Shown: positions 22,697-31,820 of the stretch, piece by piece
Position numbering within the stretch: the first letter of the stretch is position 1
Layout of the letters: each line of letters starts with the position of its first letter
Source: Azolla caroliniana
Lineage: Eukaryota > Polypodiophyta
Direction: 5' to 3'
Assembly (NCBI GenBank): GCA_043228905.1
Contig: JBHGNT010000021.1
Location: 11,842,001 to 11,906,000 of the forward strand
Length of the DNA: 64,000 nucleotides
Notes under the pieces: model-generated
The model's input: the letters and a program-made list of their open reading frames with translations, nothing else
What the model was told of the DNA's origin: nothing
The model's database searches: none
Program-made: the position numbers and the translations under genes

Positions 22697-23246
22697 ATGC
22701 GCCCGACACCGACTCGTATACACGGAAAACAAAGGGCTAAGCTCCTGACACCTCCGAATACACCAATATGCACAAACTGATATGATTATATGTATATTAC
22801 GAATGGAAAAGATACAACCCCGGCTTCGAGCTGGGCTACGCTCAGAAGAAAAGAAGTTAACCTAATAGATTTGCCGCCATAGTTGCGGCGCTCAACTTCT
22901 CAAGAAGGAGAAGAAGAAGAAAAGAAAACAGGAAGTTACTAACCCTAGGAACTCTTAACAAGAGGAAGACCCTCTACAAAATGGTATACCCTTAAGACTA
23001 AAAAATGGGCAACCCTTTTACAAGGGGCACTCTTTTCCTTTTATAGGACAATGAGAGGGATGCGTAACAATGTGGGATAAATCCCTTATTACATGGGATC
23101 CTTTGTCCCGAATTAACCATTGCCCGGTGCCATGATGGCGCCCCTATCATTTACACGATTTGTACAAGGGTGAGTGCACATGCTCCACCCCGCCAATTCC
23201 TCCGATATTCCCCGGTTTCTTACCATGGCTCGAAATCTTCACGACA
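22513..23246 (-). repeat. 5' LTR of element A
   Basis: 734 bp from TGTTGCG to CACGACA. It carries a (GA) run of about 34 repeats at 22627-22695 and a reverse-strand TATA-like box near 23038. It is related to the solo LTR at 24491. Confidence 0.88.
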
Positions 23247-23897
23247 GTGTGAATCGTCTCCTTGGTTCGTTGCGCGGGGAGAGCACTGAAGAGTCTCCAG
23301 TACTCGTCAGTTCCTCATCTGATTGGTCATCCTGACTCAACCGCTCATTCGGTCCACTTAGCCACAATGAGATTGGACTCTCTTCTAGAGTGCCGAAGTC
23401 TTCATCTTCTACCTGGACCTCCTTGTGCTCACTAGTCTCATCTTCCGAAATCGGGTCTTCGTTGGGAGTTGGAGTCGGTAAGGAGTACCATGATGCCGTC
23501 TCATCAAACTCGACATCTCGGCTTACTCGAGCCTGCTTAGTCCGGGGGTTATAACACTTATACCCCTTTTGCTCATGCGAGTAACCGACTAGAATGCACT
23601 TCTCTGATTTTGGATCCAGCTTCCTCTACTTCTCATATGGTACATGTACATATGCTATGCTACCGAATATCCGAAGGTGTCTCAAATTCGGCTTTCGCCC
23701 GAAATACAACTCATGTGCTAACACCTGGTCAGCGATCCGGTTTTGGATGTAGACGGCCGTTCGGACTGCCTCGGCCCAATAGAAATGGGGCATGCTCTTC
23801 TCCTCCAGCATTGCCCTTGCCGCATCGACAATCGACCGGTTCTTCCTTTTGGCCACACCATTTTGCTCTGGTGTGTACCTGCAACTGAATTCTCTCA
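23247..23897 (-). pseudogene. C1 integrase C-terminal half and linker
   Basis: Minus-strand reading gives SCRYTPEQNGVAKRKNRSIV with the catalytic glutamate region changed (VAK for VAE), then FYWAEAVRTAVYIQNRI, HLRIFGSIAYVHVPYEK and a stop. GYKCYNPRTKQARVSRD and an acidic linker follow. The right end is the insertion point of element D at 23897/23898. The sequence resumes at 30464. Confidence 0.85.
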
Positions 23898-23953
23898 TGT
23901 AAAGAATCGGGTATGATTCTTGTGTAGTGCAATAGGAGTGAACTGTGTGTGTG

Positions 23954-23994
<41 letters not shown>

Positions 23995-24244
23995 AGAAGT
24001 AAGACATAGAGAATACACAAAGTAAAGTGTATTAACAAAGGAGAAAGACTCGACATTATACAAGGTGGGAGGAGGGGGGAATGTGAAAGCTCATAAGTTA
24101 TGTGTCATAGAATATGATTCTATGACTCATACTAAATGCTAGAATACAAAGTGGTGACATAGTTGTGACTCTTGACCGTTGGAGTGTCTATTCACTCTCA
24201 AGGTGAGTTCACACACTAGACCAAGTTGAGCTTGATTCTCAACA
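23898..24244 (-). repeat. 3' LTR of D
   Basis: 347 bp, TGTAAAGAATCGGG to GATTCTCAACA. It lacks a 57-bp block of the right LTR that contains the TATA box. It contains a (GA)n run. Confidence 0.9.
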
Positions 24245-25389
24245 CACCCCCTCAAGCTCAAGTCGGGTCGGTATTCGAAATACGCTTCGACTCGCGTTCC
24301 GGAGTCTGTGTCGACTTGCGTCGACTCACATTTATGCGTAGTTGCGGAATCCGTGCTCCAGCTTGCGTTGTGCGTAGTTGCGAAGTCTGTGCTTCGGCTT
24401 GTGTCTTTCTTCGCGGCTTTGCGCGGTAGATTGGATCTTCGCGGCTTCGCGGCTTCGCGGCTTCGTTGCGCAGTTGTAGAATCCATGCGTTGTCGCGAAG
24501 TTTCGCGCGTGCGTGTAGAAGGGCGGGACCATAGGGGTCTCGGACGAGGGAAGGAAGGAAGCCGAGAAGAGGATTCTGGACGCGTCCCGGAAGCAACCGA
24601 ACGAGAGAGAGAAAGAGAGGGAGATAGAGAGGGAGCGCGCGATTGATTCCGACTCACGCACGCACGCACACACACACACGTCGACCCGACTCACGCCCTT
24701 ATGTACAGGAAACGCAGGAAAGGGGAAGCACTCGACACCAACAGAGACACAAATATACAAAGACAGACGCAAATGTATGTATTACAAGGGAAAGAATATA
24801 AGGCTTCGAGCCGGACCAAGCTAGGGTAGGTTACAACAGCAGTCTACAGCCAAGCTGCCGTCCGGGGAGCTCTCGGGCTCGTCACGCAGAGCGGGGTCTT
24901 GCATAGGAGACTGAGCAGAAACAACCCTCAACAGTCCACCCACACCGCGAAGAAGAGGAAGCAAAAGTAGAAGAACTAACCCTAAATCTAACGGTATACC
25001 CTACTAATACAAAATGGGCAACCCCCTCGAAGAGGAGCGCTCCCTTCCTTTTTTAGAACAAGGAGAGGGATGCGTTACAATGTGGGATAAATCCTGACTT
25101 AACTACTATTCGGTGCCATAAAGGCGCCCTCGTTATTCACACTAAATGTACAAGGGTGAGCGCACATGCTGCACCTCGCCGATGTAGCCAACATTTCCTG
25201 GTTTCCGCCTTTGGCCGAAATTCTTCACGACAGCGTTACTGCGTATTGTCTTGCGCGGTTGCGGAATCCACATGTTATTGCGTAGTGTCTTCAATACTCC
25301 CCCTCAAGCTTGGCAGGTAAGGGATCGTTAATCCGAGATCGGTCAAGAATTGCCCTAGCTTGTCGGCTCCTAAGGCTTTAGTGAAGATG
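24245..25389 (-). other. 3' noncoding region of D, split by a solo LTR
   Basis: Between the end of RNase H and the 3' LTR lie two tracts that both read as polypurine on the minus strand (25297-25308 and 24245-24256). Between them are degenerate ~40-bp units built on GCGTAGTTGCGGAATCC. The solo LTR sits in the middle of these units. No coding signal. Confidence 0.6.
24491..25232 (-). repeat. Solo LTR, same family as element A
   Basis: 742 bp with TGTCGCG...CACGACA ends. It is flanked by GCGT on both sides (24487-24490 and 25233-25236). It shares the GGGCGGGACCA...GGGTCTCGGACGAGGG block and the ACAATGTGGGATAAATCC block with the LTRs of A. No interior or second LTR is present, so it arose by recombination between two LTRs. 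Confidence 0.85.
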
Positions 25390-26889
25390 TCAGCCGTTTT
25401 GAAGATTTGTGATAATGTGTTGTAGGTCGACATCGCCAGCTAGAACGCGCTCGCGGATGAAGTGATAATGCACTTCGATGTGCTTTGTCCGCGCGTGGAA
25501 CACCGGTTTCCGAAACAGATGGATACTGCTCATGTTGTTGCAGTAAAGGGAAGTCGTATCCTTGATGGGTACGCCCAGATCCTTGAGTATCCTTTTGAGC
25601 CATACGGCTTCACAAGCGGCCATAGCTGCGCCCATGTATTCCGCCTCTGTGCTCGAAAGAGCGACAGTTGGTTGCTTTTTGCTGCTCCAGGATATTGCTC
25701 CGCTGCCGAGGGAAAAAACAAATCCGGAGGTTGATCTTCTATCGGATTTGTAGCCAGCCCAATCGGCGTCGGTGTACCCCTCGAGTCGTATTGGCATCGT
25801 AGTCTTGTAGAGGATGACACAATCAATTGTGTCGCTCACGTATCGTAGAACTTGCTTAGCGCAATCCAAGTGAGTATCACACGGTGTTTGCATGAATTGG
25901 CTAAGGAGACCGACCGGATAACTGAGATCGGGTCGAGTGATCGTGAGGTAGATGAGACTCCTGATGAGTTGCCGATACTGAGTTGGCTCACACGCTTTGG
26001 TGCCGGAGTTCGCATCTAGTTTGAGATTGCGATCGAGCGGGGTTATCGCGGATTTGCACTCAACCATCCCGAACTTGTATAACAAGTTAAGGATATAGTG
26101 TTGTTGAGAGATCATGATTCCGGCTAGAGTCCAAATTACCTCGATGCCGAGGAAGTAGTGGAGCTCCTTCATGTCTGTCATCTCAAACTTGTCGGAAAGG
26201 AGGGATTTGACCTTATTGATTTCAACGAGATGCTCACCTCCAATGACTAGGTCATCCATATATAAGATGATGATGATTGGACTTACGGAATTGCTTCGTA
26301 TGTAGAGGGAGTTGTCCGATTTTGACATACGAAAGTTGATTTGATGAAGATATTGCGTTATCTTCAAATGCCAAGCATGTGGTGCTTGCTTGAGACCGTA
26401 GAGTGGCTTCTTGAGTCGGCATACAACTTTCGGATGGGTGCTCGAGTTGAAGCCGGGTGGTTGTATCATGTACACCTCCTCTTCTAATTCGCCTTGTAGA
26501 AAGGCGTTCTTGACGTCCATTTGATGGAGGTGCCACCCTTTCGCCGTGGCAAGCGCAATTACGGTCCGTACTGTCGTCATCTTTGCCACCGGGGCAAAGG
26601 TATCTTCGTAGTCAACTCCGTGTGTTTGTGCGTAGCCTTTCGTTACGAGTCGTGCTTTGTAACGGTTGACGGAACCGTCGGCGTTGTACTTCACTTTGTA
26701 AATCCATCTGCATCCGATCGCCTTTTTGTGTGGTGAGGTGGGAACGAGATCCCACGTCTTGTTCTTGTGTAGTGCTTGCATCTCCTCATTCATGGCTTTG
26801 ATCCATCGCGGATCCTTGGGTGCTTCGGAAAATTTTTCCGGCTCGCATACTGTTGTCACCTTCATCATAAAGGCATAGTGATATGCCAT
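25390..26889 (-). CDS. D reverse transcriptase and RNase H
   Basis: A 499-codon open frame. RT blocks: [51 protein letters not shown], and the active site as YMDD (LYMDDLVIGG). The YMDD variant of YVDD is common and functional. RNase H blocks: GYTDADWAGYKSDRRSTSG, ALSSTEAEYMGA, YCNNMSS (the usual CDN aspartate is Asn here) and HARTKHIEVHYHF. The Asp-to-Asn change hits a residue usually needed for metal binding, so this copy may lack RNase H activity. The frame is lost just after HYHFIRERVLAGDVDLQH. Confidence 0.92.
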   Translation of the reverse strand: MAYHYAFMMKVTTVCEPEKFSEAPKDPRWIKAMNEEMQALHKNKTWDLVPTSPHKKAIGCRWIYKVKYNADGSVNRYKARLVTKGYAQTHGVDYEDTFAPVAKMTTVRTVIALATAKGWHLHQMDVKNAFLQGELEEEVYMIQPPGFNSSTHPKVVCRLKKPLYGLKQAPHAWHLKITQYLHQINFRMSKSDNSLYIRSNSVSPIIIILYMDDLVIGGEHLVEINKVKSLLSDKFEMTDMKELHYFLGIEVIWTLAGIMISQQHYILNLLYKFGMVECKSAITPLDRNLKLDANSGTKACEPTQYRQLIRSLIYLTITRPDLSYPVGLLSQFMQTPCDTHLDCAKQVLRYVSDTIDCVILYKTTMPIRLEGYTDADWAGYKSDRRSTSGFVFSLGSGAISWSSKKQPTVALSSTEAEYMGAAMAACEAVWLKRILKDLGVPIKDTTSLYCNNMSSIHLFRKPVFHARTKHIEVHYHFIRERVLAGDVDLQHIITNLQNG

Positions 26890-27148
26890 GTAGTCGTTGT
26901 AGCCGAATCGGCTAACCGGATTCTTCTCACGGGTGGAGCGGCGGAGCTTTTCATTTGCAGAGATGAGGGCTTTATTAGCTCCGAATGGTACATTGAAGCT
27001 GCCGAACTCACTGTCGAGTGAGTTGACTCATTGTCATCGAAGCGATCGTCTTCGTATTCCGACATTTTCGCCTTGCCTTTGTCCATCTTCGGGCTAGGTC
27101 GTGATGTGCTTTGATCGGTCAAAAGCTCTTGTGGTCCGCTCAGTCGGG

Positions 27149-28201
27149 TCATGATCGGACTTTCTTCGAACATGCGAGATCTTCATCCTCTATCTCTTGT
27201 TCGGCGGATTCCGGGTCGAGCGGAGTCGGAGCCGAAGTTGTCTCTGGTGTGTACCAGGATGCGGACTCGTCAAAAATGATGTCTCGACTTACTCGAGATT
27301 TTCGAGTTGAGGGGTTGTAGCACTTGCACCCCTTTTGCTCTAGTGAGTATCCTACGAAGATACATTTCTCTGACTTCGGGTCAAGCTTTTGACGCTTCTC
27401 GTCGGGGATGTGCACGAACTCTATCGCGCCGAATATCCGGGTGTGCAATAAGTATGGCTTCTTTCCAATGTATTTTTCGTGCGGAGTGACCTCGTGCACG
27501 CTAGATGTTGTGCACCGGTTCATTAGGTAGACGACCTTATTTGCAGCTTCGGTCCAATATGACTTGGGCATATGCTTCTCGTTCATCATGGCCCGCGCTA
27601 CTTCGAGGATGTGCCGATTTTTGCGCTCGGCTACTCCGTTTTGTTGCGGAGTGTGTCGACAAGTGAATTCTCGCTGAATTCCTTCCTTTCGGAGATACGC
27701 CGTGAAATCGTCCGAGAAGTACTCCTTGCCGCCATCCGATCGAAGGCATAGTACATGTCGGCCCGTGGCTTTCTCGACTTCATTCTTGAATTTTTGGAAG
27801 TGTTCGAACACTTTGCTCTTTTGCCGCATCAGGTAGATCCAAGTGTGCCTAGAGAAGTCGTCGATGAAGAGCACGTAATATCGGCATCCGCCGAATGTAA
27901 TCGTCTGCGCTAGTCCCCATACGTCGGAATGGACTACGTCGAGTAGTCCTTTGCTCACGTTCCGCTCTTTCGGGAATGGGTGTTGGTGTTGCTTGCCGAA
28001 TTGGCATGCTTCGCATACACCTTCAATCTCCTTCTCTTTGGATGTCGGGAGTACGATGACGACTCCTTTCGATTTCATTGCTTTGAGTTTGTTTAGATTG
28101 ATGTGGTTGATTCGCTTGTGCCATAGATCTATGTCGGAGTCGGCTTTTGTGCTTTTTGCGAACATGGTAGATTTCATCCCGTGTGAATCGAGAATGAACA
28201 T
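27149..28201 (-). CDS. D integrase
   Basis: In frame with gag upstream but separated by a TGA at 28229. The zinc-binding part shows LWHKRINHIN and CEACQFGKQH. The core shows HSDVWG, FIDDFSRHTWIY, RSDGGKEY and QQNGVAERKNRHI, giving the D-D-E triad. This is followed by FGAIEFVHIPDEKRQKLDPK and the acidic linker towards RT. The frame breaks near 27149 and RT is in another frame. Confidence 0.92.
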   Translation of the reverse strand: MFILDSHGMKSTMFAKSTKADSDIDLWHKRINHINLNKLKAMKSKGVVIVLPTSKEKEIEGVCEACQFGKQHQHPFPKERNVSKGLLDVVHSDVWGLAQTITFGGCRYYVLFIDDFSRHTWIYLMRQKSKVFEHFQKFKNEVEKATGRHVLCLRSDGGKEYFSDDFTAYLRKEGIQREFTCRHTPQQNGVAERKNRHILEVARAMMNEKHMPKSYWTEAANKVVYLMNRCTTSSVHEVTPHEKYIGKKPYLLHTRIFGAIEFVHIPDEKRQKLDPKSEKCIFVGYSLEQKGCKCYNPSTRKSRVSRDIIFDESASWYTPETTSAPTPLDPESAEQEIEDEDLACSKKVRS

Positions 28202-28231
28202 CCGGCCCTCTCTTCTTCCGCGCGCGATGAT

Positions 28232-29584
28232 TCAACGTTCTTTTTCAATGAAGCACCCTTCTTGGTCGAATCGTACTTGCATCCCTTGCTCAACCATTTG
28301 GCCGATTGAGACCAAATTCTTGGTGATGGTGGGAACATGCAAGACATTTTTAATGTATGTTTGCTTACCTTCTTTTCTGAATGGAACATTGCCGATGTGC
28401 CAAATCGGGTGCACAGTGTCATCTCCGGTTTCAAAATAACCAGGTCGCTCCGGATCTCGAAGTTCGAGAAACCATTCTTTATGAGATGTCATATGGTTTG
28501 AGGCTCCAGAGTCAACAAACCATACGTCCTCCGGATTGAGAGCACTAGTTGAGGTAGAGGCCGACATAGAGTTTGCTCTATGTTTCATCATGAACATTTC
28601 ACCACAGTCGGAGTTGTGTGCATACATTCCGCCACGATCTTCGTAGTCGGAGTTGTGCCCGTACATTCTTCTATACTCTTCGTCGTCGGAATTGTGCGCG
28701 TAATTCGTGAGTTGTCGGCTGGTGGAAGCCGATTCACGCATCTTCTTTCGGCGCTCTTCTTCGTGGTGGCCGAGCTTTCCACAATATCCGCATTCGGTTG
28801 CGTTTTGACGGCTCAGGCCGGAGTGGAAGCTCCCCCTTCTTGCGAAGGTTCCTCGTTGGCTTCCGTTTTGCAGTCGAAATTGGGAGTTGTTGTCGTAGGT
28901 CGGACCTCGTCTGCCTTGTCCTTGGCCGAATTGGCCTCTCGCTCGTCCGCGTCGTCTTCCTCTGTTCGAGTGCGTGTAGAGCATGTGGCCTTCCGACTCG
29001 TTGCTTCTTGTACGCAGGTGGTTTTCTTCGACCAATAGCATTGATTGGAGCTTGAAGAAGGAGGGGGATTTCTCCCTTGCTAGAACGGTGGTTTGCATCG
29101 TGTCGAACCGTGGTGCGAGGCCGCTGAGGCATATTTGCACCATCTCATCATAATTGATACTTACACTTATCGAGCCTAGTGAGTCGAAAAGCTCCTTGAT
29201 CTTCAAGGTGTATGTCGTGATGGACATGTCCCTTTGTTGAATGTTGTTCAACTCTTGGTGGAGTTGAAGTCTTCTTGCGGTTGTGTTCGCGGCAAAAATC
29301 TTTCTTAGATTTTCCCATGCCTCCTTCGGCGCCTTGGCTTCGCGAATGTAGCTGAGCATGTGATCGTGAACACATGTCGCCAAGCAATACATCACGCGGC
29401 TTGCGGCTTGCTCCCATGTCGCGTATCCGGAATTCGCTTCGGCGGTTCGGTCTTCGTGCTCTCCTTTGATGTAGCTCCAATAGCCTTGTCCGACAAGGTA
29501 TTGGTGCATCTTGTACTCCCAGGATGCGAAGTTGTTTCGATCCAACTTCTCGGTAGGGAGAGCGCTCCCCATTTGAGTATTCAT
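28232..29584 (-). CDS. D gag and protease
   Basis: 450 codons from MNTQMGSALPTEKLDRNNFA. A UBN2-type copia gag (WEYKMHQYLVGQGYWSYIKG, LQLHQELNNIQQRDMSITTY) is followed by an Arg/Gly-rich stretch and a zinc knuckle CGYCGKLGHHEEER whose fourth ligand is Arg instead of Cys. Next come three YAHNSD-type repeats and the protease DSGASNHMTS. The frame ends at an in-frame TGA shortly after IEKER, with integrase beyond. Loss of the last knuckle Cys should weaken RNA packaging. Confidence 0.92.
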   Translation of the reverse strand: MNTQMGSALPTEKLDRNNFASWEYKMHQYLVGQGYWSYIKGEHEDRTAEANSGYATWEQAASRVMYCLATCVHDHMLSYIREAKAPKEAWENLRKIFAANTTARRLQLHQELNNIQQRDMSITTYTLKIKELFDSLGSISVSINYDEMVQICLSGLAPRFDTMQTTVLAREKSPSFFKLQSMLLVEENHLRTRSNESEGHMLYTHSNRGRRRGRARGQFGQGQGRRGPTYDNNSQFRLQNGSQRGTFARRGSFHSGLSRQNATECGYCGKLGHHEEERRKKMRESASTSRQLTNYAHNSDDEEYRRMYGHNSDYEDRGGMYAHNSDCGEMFMMKHRANSMSASTSTSALNPEDVWFVDSGASNHMTSHKEWFLELRDPERPGYFETGDDTVHPIWHIGNVPFRKEGKQTYIKNVLHVPTITKNLVSIGQMVEQGMQVRFDQEGCFIEKER

Positions 29585-30059
29585 TATGTCGATTCTTCTT
29601 CTTCTTCTCTCTTCGAAAGCGAGCTATGTAGCGAAGCTACGATAGCGATGAGCCAGTTCTTCTTGAACGTCGGTGTAGAGCTCAACACACGCAAATGGGC
29701 TAGATGGAGCTACCAAATCGCTTTGATATCACGTAAAGAATCGGGTATGATTCTTGTGTAGCGGAATAGGTGTGAATTGTGTGTGTGTATGAGAGAGAGA
29801 GAGAGAGAGAGTGAGAGACGAAGAGTAAGACAAAGAGAATACACAAAGTAAAGTATATTAACAAAGGTGAAAGACTCGACATTATACAAGGTGGGAGGAG
29901 GGTGATTTATATAATCACCCTCTCTCTTCATTAACTACAAGACTCATGGAGCATGGGGAATGGGCGATGAGCTGGTTCTTGGTCGTCGGCGTGGAGCACA
30001 ACACACGATCACGATGAGGCGAATGTGCTAGATCAAGCTACCAAATCGCTTTGATACCA
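29585..30059 (-). repeat. Duplicated leader and partial LTR in D
   Basis: Reading leftward from the full 5' LTR: leader copy 2 (29963-30059), a partial LTR (29732-29962), then leader copy 1 (29585-29731) and gag. Both leaders hold a PBS-like end, ACCAAATCGCTTTGATA on the plus strand. This is a tandem duplication of LTR plus PBS. Confidence 0.8.
30048..30059 (-). promoter_or_regulatory. Primer binding site of D (initiator tRNA-Met type)
   Basis: Minus strand TGGTATCAAAGC abuts the LTR and matches the plant initiator tRNA-Met 3' end with one change from TGGTATCAGAGC. Confidence 0.8.
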
Positions 30060-30115
30060 AGTAAAGAATTGGGTATGATTCTTGTGTAGCGGAATATATA
30101 TGAACTGTGTGTGTG

Positions 30116-30160
<45 letters not shown>

Positions 30161-30463
30161 AGGAGTAAGACACAGAGAATACACAAGGTAAAGTATATTA
30201 ACAAAGGAGAAAGATTCAACGTCATACAAGGTGGGAGGAGGGTGCTTTATATAGTCACCCTCTCTCTTCATTAACTACAAGACTCATGGAGCATGGGGAA
30301 TGTGAAAGCTCATAAGTTATGTGTCATAGAATATGATTCTATGACTCATACTAAATGCTAGAATACAAAGTGGTGACATAGTTGTGACTCTTGACCGTTG
30401 GAGTGTCTATTCACTCTCAAGGCGAGTTCACACACTAGACCAAGTTGAGCTTGATTCTCAACA
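30060..30463 (-). repeat. 5' LTR of D
   Basis: 404 bp. The terminal TG is mutated to AG on the plus-strand left edge, and the right edge is CTCAACA. A TATATAAA box on the minus strand (30246-30253) marks the promoter. Confidence 0.88.
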
Positions 30464-31086
30464 TCTCCGAATTCCGTTTTGTTGCAGATAACTATTGAAT
30501 TGGCCGGAAAAGTATTCTTTCCCGCCATCCAACCGCAGGCACTTGATCCGTTCAACTAAGCTTTGAAGGTTCCAGAAACACTCGAAGACTTCGCTCTTCC
30601 TCTTGATGAGGTAGATCCACGTGTGCCTGCTCTAGTCGTCGATGAAGGAGACGAAATACCGACTCCCGTCAAGACTAACGTTTTGTGCCGGTCCCCATAC
30701 ATCCGAATGAATTAAATCGAGCTTGTTATGGCTCCGGTTTCGATCAGTGGGGAATGGAAGTCGATATTGCTTCCCGAGTTGGCAGGCTTCACAAATTTCA
30801 GCCTTCTGGCTGCTAAATTTCGGCAAACCAAAAACGACTTGTTTCGATTGCAGGTCTTGAAGCCTCCAATAATTGATGTGGCCGATCCGCTTGTGCCATA
30901 GGTCGATGTCCGATTCGACCTTCTACCCTTTTGCAAACATAGCGGTGCCGACATCATTAGTGTTGAGGATGAACATCCTCCCGTCTTTGCGCCCTTGCGC
31001 AATTATCCGGCCCTCTTCCTCGATGAAGCACCCTAGGTGCGTAAACCGCACCTCCATCCCTTGGTCGACAATTTGCCCAACTCACA
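30464..31086 (-). pseudogene. C1 integrase N-terminal half
   Basis: Minus-strand reading recovers KAEICEACQLGKQYRLPFP, LIHSDVWGPAQNVSLDGSRY and FVSFIDD, then a stop (TAG) where SRHTWIYLI should follow. Upstream it gives a zinc-binding HKRIGHINYWRLQDLQSKQ and GRMFILN. It ends at the insertion site of E, where TCACA is duplicated. Confidence 0.85.
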
Positions 31087-31789
31087 TGTTGGGATTTCGG
31101 TCCCTCCGGATGGGATGTCCGGAGATGAATGACGGCAAGCCCGGTTGCGGTTACGGTGCCGGATGATGAAGACCCCGGCTACGGAGCCGGATGATGAAGA
31201 CCCCGGCTACGGTGCCGGATGATGAAGACCCCGGCTACGGAGCCGGATGATGAATACCCCGGCTACGGAGCCGGATGCTGAAGACCCCGGTTACGGAGCC
31301 GGATGACGAATGTACCCGGAGGGAGATCCGGATGCGGGGACATATTTGTGAATATGTTTGCCAAGAGCCCTTGAGGCTATATTTGTAAATAGCCCGAAAG
31401 TCATATGTGTATAAATATGACTTAGGGCAAACAGTTTATGTTTTTTTTTGTTGCTCATTTTTCTGTTTTCCACTAAGAGGGAGCGAAGTGAGAGCAGCCG
31501 AGAGAGAGTGAGAGAGAAAGAGGAAGGAAGAGGTCGACGCCTCTGTGTAATACCGCCGCCTGTGGCGAGGACAGTGAGCTCAAGGTCGTCGCCTTGCAGC
31601 TCGCCATTGTACATTCCCGCGTATAGTGATAGTTGGAGTCTTGCACTCCCGTGGTTTTTCCCATTTAGGGTTTTCCACGTAAAACATCCAGTGTACCCTT
31701 CTCTCTATTGTTTTCGTGCATTGTTGTATTTCCCGTTTTCTGTGAATCGATCCAGTTCCTCGGTTGTGGCCGAGCACGGAATTTCGACA
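31087..31789 (+). repeat. 5' LTR of E
   Basis: TGTTGGGATTTCGG to ATTTCGACA. It holds five-plus tandem 28-bp units (from 31158), a TATA box GTATAAATATG near 31409 and a GA-rich leader. The promoter drives the gag-pol RNA. Confidence 0.97.
31158..31310 (+). repeat. 28-bp tandem units in the E LTR
   Basis: GCCGGATGATGAAGACCCCG and the next eight bases repeat at 31158, 31186, 31214, 31242 and 31270, with a degenerate sixth at 31298. The same array is at 35976-36128. Such U3 arrays may act as enhancers. Confidence 0.9.
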
Positions 31790-31792
31790 AAG

Positions 31793-31804
31793 TGGTATCA
31801 GAGC
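31793..31804 (+). promoter_or_regulatory. Primer binding site of E
   Basis: TGGTATCAGAGC, three bases after the LTR, is complementary to the 3' end of plant initiator tRNA-Met. Confidence 0.92.
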
Positions 31805-31820
31805 GACGGTAACACAGAAA

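Larger units (their letters stand above)
18850..23246 (-). mobile_element. Element A, gag-only LTR retrotransposon
   Basis: LTRs 18850-19201 and 22513-23246 share TGTCG...CGACA ends. Host C1 sequence continues across it (CCCTTCTCTTTCCGCG to TGAATCGTCTCC, as in the uninterrupted C2 copy near 40150). The target duplication is weak: GCGT against GTGT. The 3.3-kb interior codes for gag and a repetitive tail but no protease, RT, RNase H or integrase. It therefore depends on enzymes of another element, like the TR-GAG class described in plants. The left LTR lost some 380 bp present in the right one. Confidence 0.85.
23898..30463 (-). mobile_element. Copia element D
   Basis: LTRs 23898-24244 and 30060-30463 flank a minus-strand gag-pol. 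Target duplication is TCTCA (23893-23897) against TCTCC (30464-30468). Host C1 integrase reads across the site. Length is 6566 bp, of which 742 bp is a solo LTR of another family and about 330 bp a duplicated LTR-leader segment. Gag-pol is largely open with one in-frame TGA and one or more frameshifts, so this is a middle-aged, probably inactive copy. Confidence 0.9.

Noticed and set aside
23626-24063. Frame joining C1 integrase with upstream serine-rich sequence
   Set aside because: The N-terminal part is LTR of D with a GA repeat. The frame runs across an insertion joint.
31158-31310. CRISPR-like array (28-bp repeats)
   Set aside because: Direct tandem repeats without spacers, duplicated in both LTRs of a plant element.
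31764-31820. Upstream in-frame start of the E polyprotein
   Set aside because: It lies within the LTR and before the PBS. The first ATG after the PBS is at 31821.
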